From CAZMNY01 sp964567745 (lineage in GTDB: Bacteria; Planctomycetota; Planctomycetia; Pirellulales; Pirellulaceae), in NCBI GenBank assembly GCA_964567745.1, contig CAZMNY010000043.1:11051-75050 (forward strand): a stretch of 64,000 nucleotides of DNA, read 5' to 3'. Positions 6,837-14,868 of the stretch are shown piece after piece. Within the stretch, counting starts at the first letter, position 1. Each line of letters opens with the position of its first letter. Both the position numbers and the translations under genes were made by a program. The notes beneath the pieces are model-generated. The model did no database searches. It saw only the letters and a list, made by a program, of their open reading frames with translations, and had not been told where the DNA came from.

Positions 6837-8308
6837 ATTGGGTCTTAGATACGCCGAGGGCGATCACTCCCGTTGCCGAAGGCGTAGCGTCCAGCGAAGC
6901 CGCCGACAAGGGGCGAGAGACGTCGAACGCATTCCGGCCGTTCCCCGTCGATGCTCTTCCGCGAGGGATTCGACAATTCGTCGAGCGAGCTTCGAAGGCG
7001 ATCGACTGCGATTCGTCTTACGTCGCTCTTCCGGTTCTCTCAGGCTTAAGCGCGGCGATCGGCAATACTCGCCGGCTAAAAGTTAAAGAAGGGTGGGAAG
7101 CTCCGCCGTCGATCTGGACGGCAATCGTCGGCGACTCTGGTTCGGCCAAGTCGCCAGCGTTGAAGGCGGCATTGAAGCCGATTCGGATTCGCCAGATTCA
7201 AGCGAGCGAATCCTATGAATCGGAACTAACGGAATACCGTCGAGAACTCCAAGAGTTTAAGCGAGCGTCTCGATCGAAGGGCTCGCAAGCGATCGAACCG
7301 ATGGAGCCGGCAGCGCCGACCTTCCTAATCAACGATGTGACCGTCGAGGCGATTGTCGAACGGCTTCGGGATAACCCTCGCGGCGTTCTGCTCTCGCGAG
7401 ATGAGCTTTCCGGTTGGTTCAACTCGATGGATCGTTACTCGAGTGGAAAGGGCGGCGATGTCTCGTTCTGGCTGTCTGCGTTCGATTCGGACGCGGTTCG
7501 GGTCGATCGAAAGACCGGCGATCGAAAGACGCTCTTCGTTCGAGCAGCTTCGGTTGCGGTAACCGGCGGCATTCAACCGGGAATTCTTTATCGGTCGCTA
7601 CGGGGCGAGAATCTCGAAAACGGACTCGCGGCGAGATTCTTATTCGCGAATCCGCCAACAAAGCCGAAACGATGGAACGACAACGGAATCGATCAGGCCG
7701 ACGAGCGAAGGCTTGCGAATATCTTTGCCAGACTTTATTTACTCGACTTCGAACTAGACGACGAGGGTCGAGAGAAGCCCGTTATCGTCCGCCTAGACGA
7801 CGAATCGAAGCGAGAGTACGTCGACTTCTACAACGCTCACAACGCGGAACGACAGGGCTTTAGCGGCGATCTCCAAGCGTGCTGGTCGAAGCTTGAGCAA
7901 TATCCGTTGCGATTGGCTCTCGTTCATCATCTGAGCCGGTGGGCGAGCGAGGATCCGTCGATCGACGAGGGGTTCGTCGATCTTGAATCGATGAAAGCAG
8001 CGATTCGATTGATCGACTTCTTCAAGAACGAAGCGAAGAGGCTCTACGGGTTCTTCGACGAATCGAATGGCGATGGAGATGTAGATTCGCTGATTGAGTG
8101 GATCGACTCAAAAGGCGGATCCGTTACGGCAAGTCAATTGCAGCAAGCCAGGCGTAAGCGATTCCCGACATCGGCCGATGCGGAAGCGGCTCTCAATCGC
8201 TTGAAGTCGATGGGGGTTGGTGGCTGGAAATATGCAGAATCCGGAAAGAAGGGAGGTCGCCCGAAAATGTTATTCGTTCTGAGTTCGGAGGCGTTTACTA
8301 ACTACTAA
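6833..8308 (+). CDS. DUF3987-type primase/helicase-like replication protein
   Basis: 491 aa from ATG 6833, coupled to the previous gene (ATGA). Resembles DUF3987/YfjI proteins of mobile elements. A phosphate-loop-like site IVGDSGSAKSPALKAALKP lies near residue 100, PTFLINDVTVEAIVE and GVLLSRDELSGWFNSMDRY follow (the latter fits Walker B/sensor), and a small C-terminal winged-helix-like domain closes the protein (VTASQLQQARRKRFP). Such proteins are linked to element replication. In element B the same position holds a winged-helix protein plus a DnaB-type helicase. The stop codon lies inside a 14-bp inverted repeat. Confidence 0.75.
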   Translation: MNWVLDTPRAITPVAEGVASSEAADKGRETSNAFRPFPVDALPRGIRQFVERASKAIDCDSSYVALPVLSGLSAAIGNTRRLKVKEGWEAPPSIWTAIVGDSGSAKSPALKAALKPIRIRQIQASESYESELTEYRRELQEFKRASRSKGSQAIEPMEPAAPTFLINDVTVEAIVERLRDNPRGVLLSRDELSGWFNSMDRYSSGKGGDVSFWLSAFDSDAVRVDRKTGDRKTLFVRAASVAVTGGIQPGILYRSLRGENLENGLAARFLFANPPTKPKRWNDNGIDQADERRLANIFARLYLLDFELDDEGREKPVIVRLDDESKREYVDFYNAHNAERQGFSGDLQACWSKLEQYPLRLALVHHLSRWASEDPSIDEGFVDLESMKAAIRLIDFFKNEAKRLYGFFDESNGDGDVDSLIEWIDSKGGSVTASQLQQARRKRFPTSADAEAALNRLKSMGVGGWKYAESGKKGGRPKMLFVLSSEAFTNY

Positions 8309-8347
8309 CTAGCTAAACCCCTGAGGAAATGAGGTTAGTAGTTAGTA
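8296..8347. repeat. 14-bp inverted repeat built from ACTAACT units
   Basis: Arms 8296-8309 and 8334-8347 (TACTAACTACTAAC and complement); each arm is a tandem of a 7-bp unit. It lies over the stop of the replication gene. Iteron-like: a candidate initiator-binding site or, as RNA, a hairpin between the two genes. Absent from element B. Confidence 0.6.
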
Positions 8348-8395
8348 GCGAAGCAAGGAAGAGACTCAATCATTTATTGAAAAAGGAATTTGGAA

Positions 8396-8995
8396 ATGCA
8401 AAACGTAAACACGGAAGCTTACAGCCTGGCGATCAACTCCTACGCGGGAGACGATCTTCTCGACGAGATCGACAAGCACAACGCCGAGACGGCGGAGATC
8501 GATACTCGGCTCCAAGAGTTAGAGGACATGTCCGAGTGGGCGTTCGGCCTTCCGGCCGGCGGCGGCGGTGTTCTTTGGAGCGAACTAGACGATCTCTTCG
8601 GTCGTCGACGCTTGCTGTCGATGGAGCTATTCGACTTTCGGCGACGTTTGCTCGACCGCAAGGGGCGGCTAATCGACGAAGTGCGAGAGTTCCGCAAGGC
8701 GGAAGTCATTCGGTTAGAGAAAGCTCTTGAGCGAGCCCGTGGAGTCGCTCGAAGGCAAGTGCAGAAGTCTTCGCCCGTTCAACTCCAAAAGGCGGGACCG
8801 GTTGGCTGCGACGTCTACGAGCGAGCCATTACGCCCCGGATCGAAGAGACCAACGCCGTTCACGGACTTCGGAACGAAATAGTGGCGATGAAGAACCATG
8901 TTGAGCAACTGAATAGTTTCGTCGGTGCGATCGATCAAGAGTCGGCTCGACTGCAAGACGCTTGGCGGGGCTTTCTACAGGCGTGTATGCGGTAG
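8396..8995 (+). CDS. Hallmark coiled-coil protein of the element family
   Basis: 199 aa from ATG 8396, with AAGGA 8 nt upstream. No known family recognised. Sequence is rich in Glu/Arg/Leu and probably long helical: LDEIDKHNAETAEIDTRLQELEDM, then LFGRRRLLSMELFDFRRR, then a Gly break (PAGGGG) between them, and a C-terminal helix VHGLRNEIVAMKNHVEQLN. Element B encodes a 198-aa homologue. The last ~115 codons plus 70 bp after the stop appear identical in nucleotide sequence between elements (8648-9066 versus 56338-56756), far above the similarity of the integrases. Function unknown; the identity suggests recent exchange or gene conversion. Confidence 0.8.
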   Translation: MQNVNTEAYSLAINSYAGDDLLDEIDKHNAETAEIDTRLQELEDMSEWAFGLPAGGGGVLWSELDDLFGRRRLLSMELFDFRRRLLDRKGRLIDEVREFRKAEVIRLEKALERARGVARRQVQKSSPVQLQKAGPVGCDVYERAITPRIEETNAVHGLRNEIVAMKNHVEQLNSFVGAIDQESARLQDAWRGFLQACMR

Positions 8996-9311
8996 GGCTT
9001 AATTTTTCCGAGGGGAGCGGGTCCTTCTGACCCCCCCTGCGGAGCTATGTCGCTGAAGAGGCATTTTTAGGCTGAAGTTTATTTAGGCAAGATAGCGAGT
9101 TTGGTTAGTCTCGCAACTTGCGACGTTTTCTCTCTGCCGTGGCGCCCGTTGAACCCGCCTCGCGCTCGATCGGTTAAGTCGAGCATTCTTTACTTTCTCG
9201 TTCAACAAATTCGACGCTGGCGGCCGAATCGTGTAGAAACGAAGCAAGCCGCCCAGGTGCGTCAACACCGGGACGGCTCTAACCTAATCCCCAGTACTCG
9301 AGGTACCGGAA
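8996..9311 (+). other. Conserved non-coding block between coiled-coil gene and integrase leader
   Basis: No gene. A hairpin GGGTC-cttct-GACCC lies at 9019-9033. Sequence stays nearly identical to element B to about 9200 even though it is non-coding. It contains the leader ORF ribosome site GAGGTAC at 9299-9305. Candidate replication origin, regulatory RNA or integrase promoter region. Confidence 0.55.
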
Positions 9312-9455
9312 ATGGCTAGTAGCCATTCTAACGCGCAACGATTCTACCGTTGCTTCCGATCGAAGCTCGATCGCAGTCCTCGAAAGCTGGGTTCTCTTCC
9401 CAATTCGAAAGGACGACGAGCATGCCAAGAGAACGAAAACTACCCGATGGAATGA
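9312..9455 (+). CDS. 47-codon leader ORF overlapping integrase start, element A
   Basis: 47 codons (MASSHSNAQRFYRCFRS...), with GAGGTAC 7 nt before the ATG. It ends 34 nt inside the integrase gene in another frame. Element B has an equally long, overlapping ORF at 55952-56095, and a third start region of the same type lies at 63921. Short hairpins ATGGCT/AGCCAT over the start and GCAACG/CGTTGC just after are kept with compensatory changes. Probably a translated leader controlling integrase translation; whether the peptide itself matters is unknown. Confidence 0.55.
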   Translation: MASSHSNAQRFYRCFRSKLDRSPRKLGSLPNSKGRRACQENENYPME

Positions 9456-10564
9456 AGAAGCGGGGGAAGGCGTATTACGCCTGGTTCCGGAAGGACGGCC
9501 GACAAGTTCGGAAGAAGCTCTCGAACGACTTCCGGGTAGCTTGCGACCTACTGAATGAAATGCAAGCTCGAGCAAGCCGAGCCGACTTTGGGATCCTCGA
9601 TAACAACAAGTCGATCGACGAGATTCGGTCGCTATGGGTAGGGTACGTCGCGCAAACTTGCCGAGAATCGACGGCGAAGCGATACGGAGAAAACCTCGAT
9701 AACATCCTTCCGGCGATCGGAGCGACGACGGTCGCGCAGATTCGCCCCGAAGCGATTCTTCGCTGTCGAAACGATCGCTTGCTCGAGGTAGGTCCGCGAA
9801 CCGTCAACATGGAAACGGGAGCACTTTCGACGATGCTTCGCTGGTCCGTCGCTCAAAGGCTAATCAAGTCGAATCCGATCGAGTCGATCAAGCCGCTTCC
9901 GAACGACTCGCCGAAGAAGCAACGCCGCCCGATGACAGTCGAAGAGATCGAGCGGTTCTTCTTGAATTGCCCCGAGTATCTTCGGCCGGCGTTCCTAACG
10001 CTTATGACGACGGGCATGCGGCGCGGGGAACTTATCGCGATGAAGTTCTCGGATGTCGACTTCGAACGCCGTACAGCCACGATACAAGCGGCTACGGCGA
10101 AGTCTGGAAAGAAACGCGAAGTTCCTCTCGACGATGCAACGTTCGACGAGGTTGTTCGCCTGCGAGCGGCAGCGGAGCATCGGCAACCGGTTGCCGGCAA
10201 GACGAAACCAGGACGGCTATCCCGCGATCACGTTTTCGTAACGGGTGCGAATACCCCGTGGGCGAATCCCGGGAATTTGCTTCGATCGTTTTACGTCGTC
10301 TGCAAGCGGGCAGGGATCGAGGACGGTAAGCGGAACGGATCCGTCGACGTCCACTCGATTCGCGGAACGTTCGTTTCGCTTGCGATTGAGAACGGGGGAA
10401 GCCCGAAAGCGGTTCAAGAAATCATCGGGCACGCAAGCCTTGCGATGACGATGTGCGTCTACGCGAAAGCCGCCGACCACGCGAAGCGACAAGCAGTCGC
10501 CGCGCTTCCGTTCGCATCGACGACCGAATCCCGCGACGTTATCCCGATGGAACGCCGAGCTTGA
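9422..10564 (+). CDS. int: Tyrosine integrase of element A
   Basis: 380 aa from ATG 9422 (MPRERKLP), with AAAGGAC about 10 nt upstream. Element B's integrase has the same MPRERKLP start, so the longer open frame from 9350 is rejected. A basic AP2-like N-terminal domain is followed by a core-binding domain (about 65-160) and the catalytic domain. Catalytic residues are visible: Arg in TTGMRRGELIAMKFSD, HSIR in VDVHSIRGTF, GHASLAMT, and the nucleophile Tyr in CVYAKAADH. It acts at the anticodon loop of tRNA-Arg(TCT), 130 bp downstream. It overlaps the leader ORF and is followed by its own terminator. Confidence 0.93.
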   Translation: MPRERKLPDGMKKRGKAYYAWFRKDGRQVRKKLSNDFRVACDLLNEMQARASRADFGILDNNKSIDEIRSLWVGYVAQTCRESTAKRYGENLDNILPAIGATTVAQIRPEAILRCRNDRLLEVGPRTVNMETGALSTMLRWSVAQRLIKSNPIESIKPLPNDSPKKQRRPMTVEEIERFFLNCPEYLRPAFLTLMTTGMRRGELIAMKFSDVDFERRTATIQAATAKSGKKREVPLDDATFDEVVRLRAAAEHRQPVAGKTKPGRLSRDHVFVTGANTPWANPGNLLRSFYVVCKRAGIEDGKRNGSVDVHSIRGTFVSLAIENGGSPKAVQEIIGHASLAMTMCVYAKAADHAKRQAVAALPFASTTESRDVIPMERRA

Positions 10565-10567
10565 ATC

Positions 10568-10587
10568 TTGTGCGCATTCTGTGCGCG
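10568..10587. repeat. Element-end direct repeat (right copy)
   Basis: TTGTGCGCATTCTGTGCGCG, 18/20 identical to 5241-5260. It lies between integrase stop and attachment site. Confidence 0.5.
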
Positions 10588-10662
10588 GATAGGGTCCTAA
10601 AGAGGGCAAAACAGGCCATTTGAGCGAGTTTCTACGATGATTCGCTCGAGCCAAGAAACGAG

Positions 10663-10689
10663 AAAAACCCCGTAAAAACCAGGGTTTTT
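10663..10689 (+). terminator. Integrase terminator
   Basis: AAAAACCC/GGGTTTTT perfect 8-bp stem with T-run. The same hairpin and flank (CCAAGAAACG) lie at 54749-54774 in element B, so it is part of the element. Confidence 0.75.
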
Positions 10690-10693
10690 GAAG

Positions 10694-10767
10694 CACGCCC
10701 AGCAGGATTCGAACCTGCGACCTGCGGATTAGAAGTCCGCTGCTCTATCCAACTGAGCTATGGGCGC
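10694..10767 (-). tRNA. tRNA-Arg (anticodon TCT)
   Basis: 74 nt without CCA. Acceptor GCGCCCA/TGGGCGT, D-loop AGTTGGATAGAGC, anticodon stem GCGGA-cttctaa-TCCGC, T-arm GCAGG-ttcgaat-CCTGC. It is the insertion target of element A and remains intact. Confidence 0.95.
10695..10736. repeat. attachment site, integrase-proximal (within intact tRNA-Arg)
   Basis: 42 bp identical to 5141-5182. The integrated element rebuilds a complete tRNA gene on this side. Confidence 0.92.
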
Positions 10768-10876
10768 CGATGGATTTAGTCTATGGCCGATGATCGAAAG
10801 TGGCAATGTGGCGGAAGATGAGGCGAGGTAAGACCGTGCAAGCGACAGGCATCTATCCTGAATGTCGACGGGGCGC

Positions 10877-12472
10877 TTAGAACTTGGCGAAGAAGAGGTA
10901 GAGTCCGAGTACGAAGAGAACGAGGCCGGCACCGACGGGGAGTGCGTAAGGCCAGGGCGTGAGGTCGACGGCCTTGACGTCTTTGTGAACCCACGGCTTC
11001 GGCATCGGGTCGAGTACTCCGATCAATAACATCAGACCGATCAACGCCGCGAACACGGCACCAAGAAAATGAAACTCGTGCATGGCGTTCACGTACTCGG
11101 CAAAAGCGGGTACGAAATAGCCAAGCGATATCGCGGCAAAGCCGAGAATCAGCGCGGCGTTCGCTGCGATTGCGGGTACTCGTTTTGTAAACAGCCCAAT
11201 CAACATCACCGAGAAGATGGGGATGAAGTAGAGACCGTTCATCTTTTGCAGGTAGCCGAAAATACTGTCTTGGCCTGCGAGAATGGGAGCGCCTAACATC
11301 GCGGCAACCGCGATCAGGCAGCCGAACCACTTGCCGGACAGAATCACTTCCGACTCTTTCGCTTGCGGGCGAATGAGTCGCCCGTACACGCCCAGACTAA
11401 AAAGAGTCGCCGTGCTGTTGAGCGCTGAATTGAACGAGCTGAGAATGGCGCCGACCAGCACGGCCGCAAAGAATCCTCGAAGCGGAGGGGGCAGCACTTG
11501 CTGCACCAGATGACCGTAGGCGTGGTCCTTGGCGATGCCTTGGCCGCTGTAAAGATGAAAGGCAATGATGCCCGGCAAGACAAGAATGATCGGTGCCATC
11601 ACTTTGAGGACACCCGCCAACATGACTCCCTTTTGTCCCTCTCTTAGCGACGAGGCGCCGAACGTCCGCTGGATGATTTGTTGGTTGGTCGTCCAGTAAA
11701 ACAGATTTAGCAAGAGCACGCCGGTGAACAAAGTTGAAAACGGCACCGACTGCTCCTCGCCTCCGAGCGAATTGAATTTCTCAGGATGACTCTCGGCCAG
11801 CACCGAAAATGCTTTCAAGGGATTGTCCGGACTGACTGCGGCCAAGCCGAGCCAAGCGATCATCACACCTCCGACGAGCAAGCCGAAACCGTTGAGCGTG
11901 TCAGACACGGCGACCGTTCGCAGTCCGCCAAAAATAGCATAGATCGATCCGATCACGCCGATCAGCCAAACCGTTAGCCAAAGCGCGGTCGCGTCGTTTG
12001 GCAATCCGGTTAGTTGTCGGACGTCGAGGATTCCATTGAGCGCGGTGGCACCCGTGTAAAGAATAATTGGCAGCAGAATGCAAGCGTACGCAACGATGAA
12101 AATGACCGACGTAATCGCTCGAGTCGTCGAATTGAATCGTTCTTCCAGAAACTGAGGCACGGTCGCAATGCCGCTCTTCAAGTAACGCGGCAAGAACCAA
12201 AGTCCCATCACGACGAGAGACATCGCCGCGATCACTTCCCAAGCCATTACGCAAATTCCGTCTGCGTAAGCGGCGCCGTTGAGCCCGACCAGTTGCTCTG
12301 TCGAAAGGTTCGTGAGCATCAACGAGCCGGCGATGTAGCCGCCTGTCAATGTGCGGCCCGCCAGGAAATAACCATCGGAGGAATCGTGCTTGTCCTTCCG
12401 AGTCAGGAACCATGTGATGACGCCGACCAGGCCGGTGAAGAAAACAAATGAAGCGATCGTCAACGTATGCAT
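10877..12472 (-). CDS. Sodium:solute symporter (SSS/SGLT family)
   Basis: 531 aa, about 13-14 transmembrane segments. The N-terminal block GYFLAGRTLTGGYIAGSLMLTNLSTEQ and later GVLLLNLFYWTTNQQIIQR are typical of SGLT-like transporters, which use the Na+ gradient to import sugars or similar solutes. Other marks are GGLRTVAVSDTLNG and SSFNSALNSTATLFS. Substrate cannot be assigned. The ATG at 12472 gives a standard first helix. It is downstream of the cardiolipin synthase gene on the same strand, 31 bp away, so the two may be cotranscribed. Confidence 0.88.
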   Translation of the reverse strand: MHTLTIASFVFFTGLVGVITWFLTRKDKHDSSDGYFLAGRTLTGGYIAGSLMLTNLSTEQLVGLNGAAYADGICVMAWEVIAAMSLVVMGLWFLPRYLKSGIATVPQFLEERFNSTTRAITSVIFIVAYACILLPIILYTGATALNGILDVRQLTGLPNDATALWLTVWLIGVIGSIYAIFGGLRTVAVSDTLNGFGLLVGGVMIAWLGLAAVSPDNPLKAFSVLAESHPEKFNSLGGEEQSVPFSTLFTGVLLLNLFYWTTNQQIIQRTFGASSLREGQKGVMLAGVLKVMAPIILVLPGIIAFHLYSGQGIAKDHAYGHLVQQVLPPPLRGFFAAVLVGAILSSFNSALNSTATLFSLGVYGRLIRPQAKESEVILSGKWFGCLIAVAAMLGAPILAGQDSIFGYLQKMNGLYFIPIFSVMLIGLFTKRVPAIAANAALILGFAAISLGYFVPAFAEYVNAMHEFHFLGAVFAALIGLMLLIGVLDPMPKPWVHKDVKAVDLTPWPYALPVGAGLVLFVLGLYLFFAKF

Positions 12473-12503
12473 AAGGATGCGGTTCCCGGGTGTCGTGCAG
12501 CGC

Positions 12504-13964
12504 TCAAAGGTAGGGTGTCAGCAGACTCGCTAGTTGGTCGCGAAGCAAGACGGGCAAGCTTCGTTCGGCAAAAGTATCGACGGTCAACTCTTTGGACGAT
12601 TTCACTTTTTCATCGATCAGCTGAGTCAGTTTATCGCAGAGACCCCGGTCATAGCACTCAACGTTGAACTCAAAATTCAATCGCAAACTTCTCGGGTCCC
12701 AGTTCGACGAACCGACGAGGCTCCAGGCGTCATCGACGAGCATAATCTTTGAGTGGTCGAAGGGCAGGGGGGTCGCAAAGACTTTGCAGCATCTTGCCAA
12801 GATGTAGTCCAGTACAGATGACGACGCCCATTGCACAAGTCGAATGTTGACGTTCTGCGGCACGATCACTCGAACTTGCACTCCGCGCATCGCGGCGACG
12901 ACCAGTGATTCCGCGATGGTTGCATCGGGAAGAAAATAGGGCGTCACGATATCGATTCGTTTCTTCGCCAGTGAAATCGCGCCATGCATCGTCAACGGCA
13001 GGTTGCCAAGATCTTCATCCGGTCCGTCCGGAACGCCCCGAGCCCATGTTTCGCCCGCCGTATCGATTTGGGGAAACCAAGTTTCTCCGTGCAGCTGCTC
13101 GCCCGTGGTAAACGCCCAGTCGGCCGAAAACGTCTCTTGCAGGTGGGCGACGACAGGGCCTTTCATGCGAAAACTAATATCGACGATCGGATCCTTGGGT
13201 TTCCAATCAAGGCGGCATCGGTCGAGGACGTTCATGCCTCCCGTGAATCCGATTTTGCCATCGACAACGAGAATCTTCCGATGGTTGCGGAGGTTGGCGT
13301 AGCTGATCGAGAGCGGCGTCCGCGTCGGCAGAAAGGCGGCATGGGGGACGCCATGCCGTTCGAGCAAGCTGAGAAACGTCGGACGGGAATACCTGGCGCC
13401 GACGTCGTCAACGAGCACTCTCACCTGCACCCCTCTCCGCATCGCAGCTTCCAATGCCGCCAGGAATTCGCGTCCGCTTCGGTCGCCGGCGAAGATATAG
13501 GAAGCCATGGCGATTGACGTCGAGGCGTTATTGATCGCGTCGAGCATTTCCGGATACGCGTTGTCGCCGTTGCAAAGAGGCACGATTTCGTTACCGGCCA
13601 GCAGCGGCAATCGAGTCACTCGTTCGACCAGGTGCATCAACGGTTTGTAGCCAGCGAACGGTGATGGCGGAGACTCGGTCGCGCCGGGCGTCGGGTCAGC
13701 TCGCTGAAACTGAAGCTTCTCTTGTTCAACGGCGATCTTGATCTTGCCGCCGCGACGGCGGAGGCGGTTGACGCCGAGAAGCACGTACAACAGCGCGCCT
13801 AGAAACGGCGTGAGCCAAATCAGCCCGATCCAAGCGATGGTCGTGCGTTTGTCGCGGCGAAAAAGCAGAGCGTGCGCGCTTGCGGCTAGCGGAATCACAA
13901 TGCTTGCTAATGCAAAGAGGATCCCGAACACCGTCATGGTCGTGTTATCACTAAGCCACTCCAA
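12504..13964 (-). CDS. cls: Cardiolipin synthase (phospholipase D family)
   Basis: 486 aa from TTG 13964, with AAGGA 8 nt upstream; an ATG ten codons on (MTVFGILFALASIV) is the alternative. Two N-terminal membrane segments (VFGILFALASIVIPLAAS and TIAWIGLIWLTPFLGALLYVLLG) precede two HKD motifs, NHRKILVVDGKIGFTGG and FDHSKIMLVDDAWSLVGSSN, which form the catalytic site. The enzyme joins two phosphatidyl units to make cardiolipin in the inner membrane. Length matches the family. The open frame reaches 14099, but that adds an unlikely N-terminal extension. Confidence 0.88.
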   Translation of the reverse strand: MEWLSDNTTMTVFGILFALASIVIPLAASAHALLFRRDKRTTIAWIGLIWLTPFLGALLYVLLGVNRLRRRGGKIKIAVEQEKLQFQRADPTPGATESPPSPFAGYKPLMHLVERVTRLPLLAGNEIVPLCNGDNAYPEMLDAINNASTSIAMASYIFAGDRSGREFLAALEAAMRRGVQVRVLVDDVGARYSRPTFLSLLERHGVPHAAFLPTRTPLSISYANLRNHRKILVVDGKIGFTGGMNVLDRCRLDWKPKDPIVDISFRMKGPVVAHLQETFSADWAFTTGEQLHGETWFPQIDTAGETWARGVPDGPDEDLGNLPLTMHGAISLAKKRIDIVTPYFLPDATIAESLVVAAMRGVQVRVIVPQNVNIRLVQWASSSVLDYILARCCKVFATPLPFDHSKIMLVDDAWSLVGSSNWDPRSLRLNFEFNVECYDRGLCDKLTQLIDEKVKSSKELTVDTFAERSLPVLLRDQLASLLTPYL

Positions 13965-14111
13965 CAGTCTTTCCTTCTTGTATACGACGCCTCGGTGTCG
14001 ACGATTCGACATCCACCGAGATGCGATGTTCTCGCGACAACCGTGAGCGCCCGCACCACCGACCAACGCCAAGTCGAATACTGAGCCGTTCTTGCTCAAG
14101 GCGCTGTCGGA

Positions 14112-14645
14112 CTAACTGCCGCCCGGCCGCGGTGTGCCAGGTCCAAAATTCGAAGCTGGTCCAATCCTTGCTCCCGCGCCGCCGCGGGAAGGTCCGACTC
14201 GGTTAGGAATGGAGGGTGGCCCAGTTCGCCCCGGAAAGGAGCCCGTGCGGCCAGGAATGGACGGCCCAGTCCGTCCAGGAAAACTCGGTCCGACACGACT
14301 GGGCCCGACTCGACCAGGTCCGCCGCCTGGGCCAAACGGATTTGACCCGCCCGGAATGTTGGGCGTCGGAATCGTCGGCGGTTTGAATGTGGGTGGCGTG
14401 TAGGTTGGCGGTGTGAACGTCGGCGGCTTGAACGTCGTCCCGCCAGGCGTTTTGGTTCGAGGATTCGGTCGATTGGGCGAAGTCGCGATCGCGCCGGGAT
14501 TTGTGTTCGTCGGTTGATTCGGCTGGAGAACCGGCATGGGAACAATTAGCGATCCGCCACAATTGGGACAGGCGACCTGCTTGCCCGCCAACTCGGGGCT
14601 CGCTTGGAATTGACCGCCACATCGACATGATACGACCACGGACAT
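14112..14645 (-). CDS. Zinc-ribbon protein with Pro/Thr and Gly/Pro-rich tail
   Basis: 177 aa. The N-terminus has CRCGGQFQASPELAGKQVACPNCGG, a CxC...CxxC zinc-ribbon common in planctomycete proteins. The rest is low complexity: a KPPTFTPPTYTPPTF region, then repeats of GPSxPGRTG. No enzyme domain or membrane segment. Composition is plausible for a structural or regulatory protein, but no function can be given. The repeats make alternative frames look open on both strands; the zinc motif supports this frame. Confidence 0.6.
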   Translation of the reverse strand: MSVVVSCRCGGQFQASPELAGKQVACPNCGGSLIVPMPVLQPNQPTNTNPGAIATSPNRPNPRTKTPGGTTFKPPTFTPPTYTPPTFKPPTIPTPNIPGGSNPFGPGGGPGRVGPSRVGPSFPGRTGPSIPGRTGSFPGRTGPPSIPNRVGPSRGGAGARIGPASNFGPGTPRPGGS

Positions 14646-14868
14646 CAGAATCCGACCCGAGTTGGAGGTAGTGCGGTGTTTACGACGAGCCTTCGAGAAT
14701 TGTCTTCCGACGCGTTGTCTATTGTTTCGTTGCCGCCGCGTCGGTATTGCCTGCCGGCGATCCGTTGGCGAAAGTCACAGCGTCGTCGTCTCTCTGGCCG
14801 TCAACGCACAGATCGCGCGGAGTTCTAGGGATTTGCTACGCCGAGCATACTCGCGCCGCCAGAAGTTG

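Larger units (their letters stand above)
5141..10736 (+). mobile_element. Integrative element A, inserted in tRNA-Arg(TCT)
   Basis: Bounded by a 42-bp direct repeat (5141-5182 and 10695-10736) that is the 3' half of the tRNA-Arg gene from anticodon loop to acceptor stem. Unit length is about 5.55 kb. Gene order: unknown protein, excisionase-like HTH protein, 101-aa protein, DUF3987-type protein, coiled-coil protein, leader ORF, tyrosine integrase, then the intact tRNA gene. No structural phage genes, relaxase or type IV secretion genes are visible. Element B at 54747-60748 is a relative. The compact int/HTH/replication layout resembles phage satellites or small integrative plasmids; that classification is inference. 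Confidence 0.9.

Noticed and set aside
9286..9345. Integron attC-like site from the hairpins near the integrase leader
   Set aside because: The R/L boxes do not match attC consensus and no cassette array follows.
14134..14403. Plus-strand collagen-like GPx frame inside the zinc-ribbon gene
   Set aside because: Antisense to the Gly/Pro repeats; the minus frame has a zinc motif and a start.
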